Of a stretch of DNA of 64,000 nucleotides, positions 17,590 to 26,298 are shown in pieces (positions within the stretch are counted from its first letter, which is position 1; each line of letters begins with the position of its first letter). The notes under the pieces were generated by a model. The model did not search any database and had not been told where the DNA came from. It was given only the letters and a program-made list of their open reading frames with translations. The stretch is from Chryseobacterium shigense. Its GTDB lineage: Bacteria > Bacteroidota > Bacteroidia > Flavobacteriales > Weeksellaceae. The translations under genes and the position numbers were made by a program. Location of the stretch: positions 558,001-622,000 of the forward strand of contig NZ_FTNY01000004.1 in assembly GCF_900156575.1 (NCBI RefSeq). The letters run 5' to 3'.

Positions 17590-17623
17590 TTGCTTAAAAT
17601 CCTTATGAAAATTCCTATTTTTG
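17590..17623 (+). promoter_or_regulatory. Candidate promoter for lpxK
   Basis: TTG at 17590-17592 and TATTTTTG at 17616-17623, with a 23-nt spacer, fit the flavobacterial -33/-7 consensus. The -7 box ends seven bases before the lpxK ATG, so the mRNA would be almost leaderless. Confidence 0.5.
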
Positions 17624-17630
17624 CAAACGT

Positions 17631-18656
17631 ATGAAAAGATGGTACCTTTATCCTTTTTCCCTTGGTTATCATTTGGTAACGGGTATCCGAAACACAATGT
17701 ATGATCTGGGAGTTTTTAAAACAACGAAGTTCAACACTCCGATCATCAATGTCGGGAACCTTTCTGTGGGCGGAAGCGGAAAATCGCCGATGGTGATGTA
17801 TCTTGCCCAATATCTGTCCAAACATTACAGGACGGGAGTCCTTTCACGTGGATACGGAAGACTGAGCAAAGGCTATGAAGTGACGAATTATGAAAGCAAT
17901 TACAAAGTAGTAGGCGATGAAGCCATGCAGCTTTTTGAGCGCTTCAAAAACCGATTCGTGATTGCCGTTTCAGAAGAAAGAGTTCCCGGAGCTAAAAAGG
18001 TGATCGCTGACATGGATCTTGATGTTCTCGTTCTTGATGATGCTTTACAACACAGAGCCATCAAAGCAGGGTTCAACATTCTGATGACTGATTTTAATGA
18101 TCCTTATTTTAAAGATCATCTTCTTCCGGCTGGAGATTTAAGAGAATCCAGAAAAGGTTCAAAACGGGCAAACATTATTATGGTCAGCAAATGTCCTGAT
18201 GAGCTTACCGAAGAAACCAAACGCTATTATATTTCAAGGATAAGACCGTCCTACAACCAGAAGGTATTCTTTTCATCGATCGGGTATGACGAAAATGTGT
18301 ACGGAAAAGACAAAATGCTTCCGGACAATAATCTGAATTACTACGATATCCTTCTGATCACAGGAATTGCCAATCCGAAACCTCTTCTTGAGCATCTGGC
18401 AAAATTCTCACAACGCGTGAAGCATTTAAAATTCAGAGACCATCATAATTTTACAGATGATGACATTAAAAAGATCATTGCAGAATATAAAAAATTAGGA
18501 GAATACAAACTGATCCTGACGACAGAGAAAGATTATGTACGTCTGAAAACTTTTGATTATCTTAGAGACATTGTTTACTACTGGCCGATCAATGTTATCA
18601 TTGATAAAAAGGAAGAATTCAACCAAATCATCTTAGATTATGTTAGAAAAAATTAA
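17631..18656 (+). CDS. lpxK: Tetraacyldisaccharide 4'-kinase
   Basis: LpxK phosphorylates the 4' position of the lipid A disaccharide at the inner face of the cytoplasmic membrane. The N-terminal MKRWYLYPFSLGYHLVTG is the membrane-associated helix; the P loop GNLSVGGSGKSP follows at residues 42-53, and VLVLDDALQHRAI carries the second-half Asp-Asp motif (the family's DDGxQH region). The 341-aa length is normal. The next gene starts 17 bases before its stop, so the two form an operon, lipid A synthesis joined to purine salvage, probably without functional meaning. Confidence 0.95.
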   Translation: MKRWYLYPFSLGYHLVTGIRNTMYDLGVFKTTKFNTPIINVGNLSVGGSGKSPMVMYLAQYLSKHYRTGVLSRGYGRLSKGYEVTNYESNYKVVGDEAMQLFERFKNRFVIAVSEERVPGAKKVIADMDLDVLVLDDALQHRAIKAGFNILMTDFNDPYFKDHLLPAGDLRESRKGSKRANIIMVSKCPDELTEETKRYYISRIRPSYNQKVFFSSIGYDENVYGKDKMLPDNNLNYYDILLITGIANPKPLLEHLAKFSQRVKHLKFRDHHNFTDDDIKKIIAEYKKLGEYKLILTTEKDYVRLKTFDYLRDIVYYWPINVIIDKKEEFNQIILDYVRKN

Positions 18657-19455
18657 GCAGACCGCAGATTTCATTAAAAATATTATCAAGGAAACCCCCG
18701 ACTTCGCGATCATTTTAGGATCCGGGCTGGGAAAACTGCAGGATGAAGTAGAAGCCATTCACATTTTAGAATATCCTGAAATCCCCAATTTTCCCCAGAC
18801 CACAGTGGCTGGACATGGCGGAAAATTAATTTACGGAATTCTGGAAGGAAAAAAAGTCCTGATGATGAGTGGGCGTTTTCACTATTATGAAGGCCATTCT
18901 ATGGAAACCGTGACTTTTCCCATCAGAGTTTTTCATCTTTTAGGCATTAAAAACCTTATCCTTTCAAATGCATGCGGTGGCGTCAACCCAGCTTATAATG
19001 TTGCAGATATTGTTATTCTAAAGGATCATATCAATATGATGCCTGAACATCCGCTTCGGGGTAAAAATATTGATTCTTTCGGGCCACGTTTTGTAGATAT
19101 GAGCGAGCCGTACAATAAAAAAATGATCGAAGTGGCTGAAAAAGCGGCCATCGAAAATAATATTAAAATTCATCAGGGGGTGTACGTAGCTTTACAGGGA
19201 CCTACTTTTGAAACGCCCGCAGAGTACGGGATGATCAAAGCCATCGGTGGTGATATGGTGGGAATGAGCACTGTTCCCGAGGTCATTGTTGCCAGACATA
19301 TGGGAATGGATTCTTTCTGCATCTCTGTTATTACTGATCTTGGTGGACCTGACATTGCCTTTGCCGTTTCTCACGAGGAAGTTCTGAACGCAGCCAATAA
19401 AGCTATGCCGAATGTCATCGCTGTGGTGAAAGGTCTGGTAAAAAACTATCAATAA
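18640..19455 (+). CDS. Purine-nucleoside phosphorylase, trimeric type
   Basis: The enzyme cleaves purine (deoxy)nucleosides with phosphate to the base and ribose 1-phosphate. Family signatures are ILGSGLGKL (phosphate loop, 25-33), GHGGKLIYG, MSGRFHYYEGH, LSNACGGVNP, and YVALQGPTFETPAE with the conserved Glu, followed by GMSTVPEVIVARH. At 271 aa it is the trimeric PNP class (PunA/XapA-like), not hexameric DeoD. It overlaps lpxK by 17 bp. Confidence 0.93.
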   Translation: MLEKIKQTADFIKNIIKETPDFAIILGSGLGKLQDEVEAIHILEYPEIPNFPQTTVAGHGGKLIYGILEGKKVLMMSGRFHYYEGHSMETVTFPIRVFHLLGIKNLILSNACGGVNPAYNVADIVILKDHINMMPEHPLRGKNIDSFGPRFVDMSEPYNKKMIEVAEKAAIENNIKIHQGVYVALQGPTFETPAEYGMIKAIGGDMVGMSTVPEVIVARHMGMDSFCISVITDLGGPDIAFAVSHEEVLNAANKAMPNVIAVVKGLVKNYQ

Positions 19456-19531
19456 TTCTTTATAGAAAATTTCGATCTCATAAATTTTTCCTAATTCAGA
19501 AAAAATCAATCTCCAATTGCATTTCATTGTT

Positions 19532-19539
19532 TAGATTTG
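19532..19539 (+). promoter_or_regulatory. Candidate -7 box for thioredoxin-like gene
   Basis: TAGATTTG matches TAnnTTTG and ends 17 bases before the ATG at 19557. No -33 TTG at standard spacing. Confidence 0.35.
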
Positions 19540-19556
19540 TATATGAAATTGAAAAA

Positions 19557-20072
19557 ATGAAAAAGTTAGCCCTAATTTTTATGATCGGTGTTTTCGGCGT
19601 GAGCTCTGCACAGGAGCAACCGAAAGTGCTAAAAACCAGTTTCTCTAAAGAAGCTTTGGTACAAAAGCTCGAAGATGAGCAAGGTAAAAATGTCACCATT
19701 CAACAAATTCTGGATCAGCATAAGGGAAAAGTTTTAGTGATTGATTTCTGGGCCGGATGGTGCAGAGATTGTTTAAAAGCACTTCCAAAAGCAGAAGAAC
19801 TTGAGAAAAACAACCCCAATGTAGATTTCGTTTTCCTGTCACTGGAAAGATCAAAAGAAGGTTTTGACAAAAGCCTTGACAGATTCAATATGAAAGATAA
19901 GGATAATTACTGGTTTGCTTCAGGATGGAAAAACAATTTTAATAATTATATTGACCTGAACTGGATTCCAAGGTATATGATCGTAGATCAGAAATCTTCT
20001 ATTGCAAAATATTATGCTATTTCACCGGAAGATCCGGAGATCCAGGAAACGATAAACCGTCTTTTGAAATGA
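19557..20072 (+). CDS. Periplasmic thioredoxin-like protein
   Basis: The start was set at the ATG at 19557, where a signal peptide begins (MKKLALIFMIGVFGVSSAQ); ten in-frame codons upstream do not look coding. The mature domain (about 50-171) has the strand VLVIDFWAGWCRDCLKALP with a C-x-x-C active site (Cys69, Cys72) in the form WCRDC, and a cis-Pro in LNWIPRYMIVD. This is the TlpA/ResA-like thioredoxin fold, probably a periplasmic disulfide reductase. The next gene overlaps it by four bases. Confidence 0.85.
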   Translation: MKKLALIFMIGVFGVSSAQEQPKVLKTSFSKEALVQKLEDEQGKNVTIQQILDQHKGKVLVIDFWAGWCRDCLKALPKAEELEKNNPNVDFVFLSLERSKEGFDKSLDRFNMKDKDNYWFASGWKNNFNNYIDLNWIPRYMIVDQKSSIAKYYAISPEDPEIQETINRLLK

Positions 20073-20524
20073 TTACCAGAGTAGCTACAGAACAGGATTT
20101 AGAAATCCTTTTAGAATTTGAGCAGGGAATTGTTACTGCAGAAAGACCCTTTAACAGTACACTGAAAGATGGAGAGATTCACTATTACGATCTTCTTCAT
20201 CTGGTACAATCTCAGGACTCACTGGTACTGGTAACGGAAGAGAATAATGAAATCATTGCATCCGGATATGCAAAAATCAAGCGACCGGAAAATAATTATT
20301 CTAATTTTGACACCTACGCTTATCTTGGTTTTATGTATGTAAAGCCTGAACACAGAGGAAAGGGTGTCAACAAGCTGATTCTGGATGAACTGATCAGCTG
20401 GGCAAAGTCTAAAGATATTCATGAAATAAGGCTGGATGTTTACGCTCAAAACGAATCTGCTGTAAAAGCCTATGAAAAAGCAGGCTTTGAATCATTACTC
20501 GTTACAATGAGAATGAAAACCTAA
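20069..20524 (+). CDS. GNAT-family N-acetyltransferase
   Basis: A 151-aa cytoplasmic protein with the GNAT fold: the central strand YAYLGFMYVKPEHRGKGVNK ends in the acetyl-CoA pyrophosphate loop (R/Q-x-x-G-x-G/A as HRGKGVNKL), followed by LDVYAQNESAVKAYEKAGFE, the typical motif-B region with its N-x-x-A-x-x-x-Y-x-K-x-G-F pattern. The acceptor substrate cannot be told. It is coupled to the thioredoxin-like gene by an ATGA overlap. Confidence 0.9.
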   Translation: MITRVATEQDLEILLEFEQGIVTAERPFNSTLKDGEIHYYDLLHLVQSQDSLVLVTEENNEIIASGYAKIKRPENNYSNFDTYAYLGFMYVKPEHRGKGVNKLILDELISWAKSKDIHEIRLDVYAQNESAVKAYEKAGFESLLVTMRMKT

Positions 20525-20554
20525 TTAGAATTTAATTCAAAATAAATGAATCCA

Positions 20555-20562
20555 TATCTTTG
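20555..20562 (+). promoter_or_regulatory. Candidate -7 box for dinB
   Basis: TATCTTTG fits TAnnTTTG and ends four bases before the ATG at 20567, predicting a leaderless dinB mRNA. It overlaps the codons that would follow an alternative ATG at 20546, which argues against that start. Confidence 0.4.
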
Positions 20563-20566
20563 CGGT

Positions 20567-21664
20567 ATGGATTCTTCTTTTCCCACCCGTAAAATAATTC
20601 ATGTCGATATGGATGCATTTTATGCTTCCGTAGAACAGCATGATGATCCTTCACTCAAGGGAAAGCCTGTTGCTGTGGGAGGAGAACATCGTGGGGTAGT
20701 TTCAGCGGCAAGCTATGAAGCCAGGAAATATGGAGTGCGCTCTGCCATGCCCAGCAAAACAGCCAAGGAAAAATGTCCGCATCTAATTTTTGTGCCTCCC
20801 CGCTTTGCCCGGTATAAAGAAATATCAAAAAAGATCAGGGAAATTTTTCATGAATATACGGATCTGGTGGAACCTCTTTCTCTGGACGAAGCCTATCTTG
20901 ATGTTACGGAGAACAAGAAAGATATAGAATCTGCCAATCAGATCGCCAAAGAGATTCGCCAGAAAATATTTGAACAGACGGGTTTAACTGCTTCTGCGGG
21001 AATTTCCGTGAATAAATTTCTGGCAAAAGTAGCTTCCGACATCAATAAACCGAATGGGCAGAAGACCATTCACCCCGATAGAATTGAAGGTTTTCTTGAA
21101 GAGCTTCCGGTAGAAAAATTTTATGGCGTAGGAAAGGTTACGGCTAACAAAATGTTTAGTTTAGGCATTTATAAAGGAAAAGATTTAAAGAAAAAATCAA
21201 TCGAAGAGCTGGTCAGACTTTTTGGAAAGTCAGGAGGCTATTACTACAATGTTGTCCGGGGTATTCATAATTCCGAGGTGAAACCTCATCGTATCCAGAA
21301 AAGTGTGGCCGTAGAAAGAACTTTTTTTGAAGATCTGTTTGATGATCAGGAGATCAATGAAAAACTGGAGCATCTGAGCCAGGAGCTTCATCAGCGACTC
21401 CAAAAGAATAATATTTTGGGAAGAGCCCTAACTTTAAAAATTAAATATAAAGATTTTTCCCTTTTTACAAGAAGTTTCACAAAGGAAGACTATTTTACTT
21501 CTCCTGAACAATATTTCAACACGGGAAAGAAACTCTGGGAGCTCAGACCTTTCGATAAACCTGTGAGATTATTGGGACTTTCCCTCTCCCATCTCAACAC
21601 GGAAGAAAAAAAACAGGTTTCTATTCAACTAAAAATCCCGTTTGAAGAATTTGAGAACCAATAG
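20567..21664 (+). CDS. dinB: DNA polymerase IV (Y family)
   Basis: A translesion polymerase of 365 aa with the chosen start (an ATG at 20546 would add seven residues but lies before the -7 box). Catalytic carboxylates are in HVDMDAFYASVE (palm, residues 12-23) and LSLDEAYLDVT. Then follow ASAGISVNKFLAKVASD, the helix-hairpin-helix VEKFYGVGKVTANKM, and a little-finger domain ending LSLSHL. The C-terminus (EEKKQVSIQLKIPFEEFENQ) lacks a clear QLxLF-type clamp motif but has a similar hydrophobic end. No LexA-like site is evident. Confidence 0.95.
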   Translation: MDSSFPTRKIIHVDMDAFYASVEQHDDPSLKGKPVAVGGEHRGVVSAASYEARKYGVRSAMPSKTAKEKCPHLIFVPPRFARYKEISKKIREIFHEYTDLVEPLSLDEAYLDVTENKKDIESANQIAKEIRQKIFEQTGLTASAGISVNKFLAKVASDINKPNGQKTIHPDRIEGFLEELPVEKFYGVGKVTANKMFSLGIYKGKDLKKKSIEELVRLFGKSGGYYYNVVRGIHNSEVKPHRIQKSVAVERTFFEDLFDDQEINEKLEHLSQELHQRLQKNNILGRALTLKIKYKDFSLFTRSFTKEDYFTSPEQYFNTGKKLWELRPFDKPVRLLGLSLSHLNTEEKKQVSIQLKIPFEEFENQ

Positions 21665-21679
21665 GTGAAAAATTTTCAC
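21665..21679 (+). promoter_or_regulatory. Dyad upstream of alpha-amylase
   Basis: GTGAAAA-A-TTTTCAC is a 15-bp near-perfect palindrome 33 bases before the amylase ATG, followed at once by TATCTTGT, a weak -7-like element. It may be an operator. Confidence 0.3.
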
Positions 21680-21711
21680 TATCTTGTAGGAAACCAACCA
21701 AATTACGATTT

Positions 21712-23184
21712 ATGAACGCGACGATGATTCAATTTTTCCACTGGTACTCTGAAGGAAACGGCAAATTATGGAAAGAAGCAGAAAAACAGGCCTCCCATCT
21801 GGCAAAATTAGGAATCACCTCAGTATGGTTTCCCCCGGCTTATAAAGGAACGAATGGAGGTTATTCAGTAGGATATGATGCCTACGATCTCTATGACCTT
21901 GGAGAATTTGATCAGAAAGGAAGTCTTCCCACCAAATACGGTACTCATGATGACTATGTTAAAGCCATTAAAGCTTTAAAAAAACAAGATATCAACATTA
22001 TCGTTGACATTGTTCTCGGGCATAAGGCCGGAGGCGACGAACTGGAAAAGTTTAAAGCGGTAAAAGTAGACGAAAACAACAGGGAAAAGATTATTTCCGA
22101 TGTCATGGAAATTGAATCTTATACGAAATTCACCTTTCCCGGAAGAGGAAAAAAATATTCTGATTTTGAATGGAATTTCAACTGTTTCAGCGGTGTAGAT
22201 TATGCTGAAGGAATGGAGTCCCATATTTTCAAAATACAGTCTGAATATGGTAATGACTGGGAAGAGATGATTGATGATGAGAAAGGAAATTACGACTATC
22301 TGATGTATAACGACATCGAGCACCGAAATCCTTTTGTACGGGAAGAACTCAACAGCTGGGCGGAATGGTATTTCAACCTTACTGATTTTGATGGAGTGAG
22401 ACTGGATGCTTTAAAACATATTTCTTTTGATTTTTATAAGGAATGGCTGACAATGCTGCGTACCAATTCGGGCAAAAATATTTTTGCAGTTGGAGAATAC
22501 TGGGCTCCTGGACAGCTTAATCTTCTTCAGAAATATATCGAAGTAACGGAAGGATGCATGAGTCTTTTTGACAGTTCACTTCAAAACAACTTCCATACTG
22601 CTTCCAACGAGGGAGGCTCTTACGATCTCCGAAGAATTTTTGACGAAACCCTTACGCAGGCAGATCCTATGCATTCTGTAAGTCTTGTGGATAATCATGA
22701 CACCCAACCTCTGCAGGATCTTGAAGCTCCCGTAGAAGCATGGTTTAAGCCATTAGCTTATGCCCTGATTCTGCTTCGTGAAAGTGGATATCCATGTGTT
22801 TTCTACCCTGACCTTTATGGTGCTCATTATACGGATAAAGGAGGAGATGGTAATGATCAGGAAATTTTTCTTGAGAAAGTAGACGGTATTGAAGAACTTC
22901 TTACGGCAAGAAAAGATCATGCGTACGGAGCTCAGCGGGATTATTTTGAAGATGCCAACTGTTTGGGCTGGACCCGTGAGGGAGATGATGAACATTCGGG
23001 GTGCGCTGTTGTCCTAAGCAACAAAGATGCGTATACTAAACCTATGGAAATGGGGAAACGCTATTCCGGAAAAGAATTCTATGATCTGCTTAACAGAAGT
23101 AATGAAAAAGTAACGATCGATGAAAACGGATGGGGTAATTTCCCGGTTCCGGCAGGAAATGTGAGTGTATGGATTTCTGAGTAA
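21712..23184 (+). CDS. Cytoplasmic alpha-amylase (GH13)
   Basis: The 490-aa enzyme has no signal peptide and starts MNATMIQFFHWYSEGNG, as the intracellular AmyA/AmyS-like branch of GH13 does. The four conserved regions are DIVLGHKAGGDE, GVRLDALKHI with the nucleophile Asp (about 232), AVGEYW with the acid/base Glu (about 262), and VDNHDTQ with the third Asp (about 330). It would hydrolyse alpha-1,4-glucan inside the cell, such as glycogen or imported maltodextrin. No other starch or glycogen gene is nearby. Confidence 0.93.
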   Translation: MNATMIQFFHWYSEGNGKLWKEAEKQASHLAKLGITSVWFPPAYKGTNGGYSVGYDAYDLYDLGEFDQKGSLPTKYGTHDDYVKAIKALKKQDINIIVDIVLGHKAGGDELEKFKAVKVDENNREKIISDVMEIESYTKFTFPGRGKKYSDFEWNFNCFSGVDYAEGMESHIFKIQSEYGNDWEEMIDDEKGNYDYLMYNDIEHRNPFVREELNSWAEWYFNLTDFDGVRLDALKHISFDFYKEWLTMLRTNSGKNIFAVGEYWAPGQLNLLQKYIEVTEGCMSLFDSSLQNNFHTASNEGGSYDLRRIFDETLTQADPMHSVSLVDNHDTQPLQDLEAPVEAWFKPLAYALILLRESGYPCVFYPDLYGAHYTDKGGDGNDQEIFLEKVDGIEELLTARKDHAYGAQRDYFEDANCLGWTREGDDEHSGCAVVLSNKDAYTKPMEMGKRYSGKEFYDLLNRSNEKVTIDENGWGNFPVPAGNVSVWISE

Positions 23185-23201
23185 GTCCTGAAATCAATAT
23201 A

Positions 23202-23250
23202 AAAAAGCATCCCTGATCAGAAGGCTAACTTCCAGTCGGGGATGCTTTTT
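23202..23250 (+). terminator. Terminator with long loop after amylase
   Basis: AAAAAGCATCCC (23202-23213) pairs with GGGATGCTTTTT (about 23239-23250); the loop is 25 nt. It sits between convergent genes. Confidence 0.65.
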
Positions 23251-23273
23251 AGTTGTACTGACGCAGTAATTCT

Positions 23274-23441
23274 TTAACAGAATATATAACGGCAATTCTG
23301 TATGTTGATGGCCCACTCACAGCAATAGCCGTCTTCATTGGAAGTACAGCATACCCTATCGCGGTTGATATCCCCTCCTTTTAGATTCTTAAGCTCATGG
23401 CGGTCAAGTTTTCGTGCGTTCAGATGTTTTTTCGTTTTCAT
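23274..23441 (-). CDS. Double-glycine-leader, Cys-rich bacteriocin-like peptide
   Basis: From the ATG at 23441 this encodes 55 residues. The leader MKTKKHLNARKLDRHELKNL ends in KGG, the double-glycine cleavage site used by C39-peptidase exporters. The 32-residue core that follows has six Cys, in two CC pairs and two singles, spaced CC-x8-CC-x8-C-x4-C. The leader resembles the family of GG-leader peptides common in Chryseobacterium that are labelled bacteriocin-like. No modification enzyme, immunity gene or C39 exporter is adjacent. Disulfide bonding or other Cys modification is inferred only. Confidence 0.7.
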   Translation of the reverse strand: MKTKKHLNARKLDRHELKNLKGGDINRDRVCCTSNEDGYCCEWAINIQNCRYIFC

Positions 23442-23649
23442 AGTTAATATGTTTAAAGTTTGGTTAATCAAATATAAATAAAATATCTATATCATTAAAC
23501 AATTACTCACATTTCACTGATTTAACGTATACATTTCACAAAAACCAAGTCATCAATTGCATTATCGATTAACAAGGAAAAAAACTTAAAGCATCTTCCT
23601 CTGCTTTATTTCAGTTTCCGGTCCTATCATTTTTTATTGATCCTGAGAT

Positions 23650-24993
23650 TTAAAACTCAACTTTTCGAATCATCAGAATTTCAGGTCTTTCAGAGGTAGC
23701 TGACAGGTTTCCAGTTCTGGCAAATTCGGCCCAGAGCGCTCTCAGTTTTATCCCGTTTTCATGCACAAACGACCACGGAATGTCTTTCAACAGCCCTGCC
23801 GATTTCCATGCCTGCTCGTTTCCAAAAATAAGAGGAAGGTCTATACAGTGAGCAGCACCAATATGATGATATTCCGACTTTGAATGGATCCTGAATAAAT
23901 AAACATTCCCTCCTGCCCTGGCGTAATTTTCAGCAAATTCTTCTGCGGGTTTTCCGTAGATGAATTCAGTTGTTTTTCTTACGGCCTTATCCAATATTTT
24001 TAATCCGATTCCTTTTCCAAAATATTTGTTTAAAGCATCGGAAGTTTTGAGATAAAATGCAGTTTCATTATCATTCAAACCGATAAGAACATCATATTGA
24101 CCAGCCTTTAATTTCCATGTATCAATGGCTTTATTTTCCTGACATAAAGGAGGAAAGCCATATTGTGTTCCGAAAGGCATTGCTGCTTTCAATCCGTATT
24201 TTATGACAGCCGGCACCTGTTTTCTATATTCGTCCGCTATTTTTAAAGCATCAGGTTCACCCCTGAGAAATTCTGTTTTCTTCAGGAATTCTGCAGACAT
24301 TTTTTGTCTGGTATGGCGTAATCCCAGAGGGGCACTCTGGATAATCACCCGCTGAAACAAGCCGTCTATTCCTTCCGAGATCATCAGATGGGCAATAGCA
24401 TCACCTCCCGAAGACTGTCCTAAAAGAGTAATATTTTCAGCATCACCCCCGAAATCTGAAATATAGGTTTTGATCCACTTTAATGCTTCAATGATATCAA
24501 ACAATCCGAGATTAGGAGGTCTGTTTTCATCACCGCCCAAGAAACCGAAAATTCCAAGCCTGTAGGAAACGGTAACCACTATGATCTGCTGTTCTCTCAC
24601 CCATTCACTGGGATCAGAAGTAGGCAGGTCACCACATCCGATCTCATGAGAACCCCCATGAATCCAAACTACAACGGGAAGTTTCTCATGGTTTGTAAAG
24701 GTTTCAGGGCGGAATACGGAAAGAAACTGGGTAGATTCATCCGGTTCAAAATTTTCGATTGGGGTAGGACCGATCATCTTTTCTACGAGCGGACTTATGG
24801 TCTGCGGACAAACCGGTGTTTTATGCGGAAATATCATTTCTGATTCCAAAGGCTTTCCCGGCACAGGTCTTTTGAATCTTTCGGAACGGGCATACCGGAT
24901 GCTTTTGGCTTTAATGACACCGTTCTCTTTTAATGCGATCATTTTCCCAAAGGAGGTTTGAAAAATGTGAGTTTTGGTCTGTGGAACTGTCAT
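23650..24993 (-). CDS. Type B carboxylesterase
   Basis: A 447-aa alpha/beta hydrolase of the carboxylesterase/cholinesterase type. VVWIHGGSHEIGCGD is the oxyanion-hole region, VTVSYRLGIFGFL the following core strand, and GQSSGGDAI carries the nucleophile Ser (about residue 192). The acid is probably Glu in the ENETAF-like region and the His lies in GAAHCIDLPLIFG. There is no signal peptide, so it is intracellular. The C-terminus is shorter than in many family members (about 500-550 aa), but the catalytic parts appear complete. Substrate is unknown. Confidence 0.88.
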   Translation of the reverse strand: MTVPQTKTHIFQTSFGKMIALKENGVIKAKSIRYARSERFKRPVPGKPLESEMIFPHKTPVCPQTISPLVEKMIGPTPIENFEPDESTQFLSVFRPETFTNHEKLPVVVWIHGGSHEIGCGDLPTSDPSEWVREQQIIVVTVSYRLGIFGFLGGDENRPPNLGLFDIIEALKWIKTYISDFGGDAENITLLGQSSGGDAIAHLMISEGIDGLFQRVIIQSAPLGLRHTRQKMSAEFLKKTEFLRGEPDALKIADEYRKQVPAVIKYGLKAAMPFGTQYGFPPLCQENKAIDTWKLKAGQYDVLIGLNDNETAFYLKTSDALNKYFGKGIGLKILDKAVRKTTEFIYGKPAEEFAENYARAGGNVYLFRIHSKSEYHHIGAAHCIDLPLIFGNEQAWKSAGLLKDIPWSFVHENGIKLRALWAEFARTGNLSATSERPEILMIRKVEF

Positions 24994-25264
24994 TTTAAAA
25001 AACTTTGAAAAATTTTATCTATTAAAATTAATTTAGTTTTTTGAAATGGGAAAATTTATTGGGGAAATTCTTGCCTTCAGCTTTAAAGCGTGAAACGCTA
25101 AGATTTTTATAATTTTATAGTTTGGAGAGAAAAGGCATTAATACTCAGCAAAGGCAGATTTAAACACAAATTCAACTGATTTTTTACACGAATGTTCACA
25201 AATGATTCTGGATAAAAAATGTGGTACTGGTGAAAATACCTGTTTTAACCGTGTTTTAAAATGA

Positions 25265-26167
25265 TCAGTTTAATGTTTTATATTCACTGGGTGAAACTCC
25301 GACTTTAGCTTTGAACAATCTTGTAAAATGCTGCGGATACTTAAACCCAAGATCGTAAGAAATTTCACTGATGGATTTTGATGGATTTAAAATCTGCTCT
25401 TTTGCCACATCAATCAGTTTATTATGAATAAATTCCTGAGCAGAAACTCCCAGTTCTTTTTTGATCAGATCACCAAAATAGTTGGCAGAAAGATTAAGCT
25501 TTTCTGCAAAATAATTGACCATCGGAAAGCCTATATTTTTAGGATTATCTGATGTAAAATAGTCGTCCACGAGATTTTCAAATTTTCCGATCACTCCCTG
25601 ATTGACATGATCCCTTGTTATAAACTGACGGTCATAGAAACGCATGCAGTAATTCAGGAACAATTCAATATTATTTACGATCAATGATTTGCTGTGTTTG
25701 TCTATGGACTGTTCCAGTTCAAGTCTTATATTTTTAAAACATTCCAAAATAATCTCTCTTTCTTTTTCTGAAAGGTGTAAAGCTTCGTGAACGTCATAAG
25801 AAAAGAAGCTATAATCATTGATATTTTTGCCCAGGTTTGTTCCTTTAATCAGATCAGGGTGAAACAGCAATGCATATCCGCCCGGCTGTATTGACTTTCC
25901 GTCGTTGTTTACTCCGCTTACCTGCCCTGGAGCAATGAAGACCAGCGTTCCTTCCTGATAATCGTAGCTATGCTTGCCGTAATGCATATCGCCGCAGATG
26001 ACATCTTTCAGAAAAACCGTATAAAAGGTATACGTCCTCCTGTACTGACAAATAGGGTCTGATTTTGAAAAATCAACCACACTTACCAGCGGATGCAGGG
26101 TTTCATTATTAACCATTTTATTGTAATCTGAAACGCTTTTCACTTGATCAACTTCCTGATCTTCCAT
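25265..26167 (-). CDS. AraC-family transcriptional regulator
   Basis: The 300-aa protein has an N-terminal cupin-like sensor half (GTLVFIAPGQVSG, around 93-105) and a C-terminal AraC DNA-binding domain (about 205-300) with two helix-turn-helix units: FAEKLNLSANYFGDLIKKEL and ISEISYDLGFKYPQHFTRLF, ending GVSPSEYKTL. It is transcribed away from the cupin and alcohol dehydrogenase genes, which are therefore the likely targets. Its ligand is unknown. The 271-bp stretch behind it (24994-25264) holds no gene, only a small AGCG-TGAAA-CGCT hairpin followed by T-rich sequence. Confidence 0.9.
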   Translation of the reverse strand: MEDQEVDQVKSVSDYNKMVNNETLHPLVSVVDFSKSDPICQYRRTYTFYTVFLKDVICGDMHYGKHSYDYQEGTLVFIAPGQVSGVNNDGKSIQPGGYALLFHPDLIKGTNLGKNINDYSFFSYDVHEALHLSEKEREIILECFKNIRLELEQSIDKHSKSLIVNNIELFLNYCMRFYDRQFITRDHVNQGVIGKFENLVDDYFTSDNPKNIGFPMVNYFAEKLNLSANYFGDLIKKELGVSAQEFIHNKLIDVAKEQILNPSKSISEISYDLGFKYPQHFTRLFKAKVGVSPSEYKTLN

Positions 26168-26298
26168 TGACTATCTTTTTAATCTTATTCAAAATTACCA
26201 CTTTCTGACGTACCTCTTATGATGTCTGTAAAATTGGTAGGTATTTCGGTAATCTGTATAAGCTGTGTTTATTTAAAAGTATCGAATTTTGTACCGTT

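Noticed and set aside
3644..23524. Identical 13-mer TTTCACTGATTTA at 3644 and 23512
   Set aside because: Only two copies, in different orientation to the nearest genes, and simple enough in AT-rich DNA to occur by chance.
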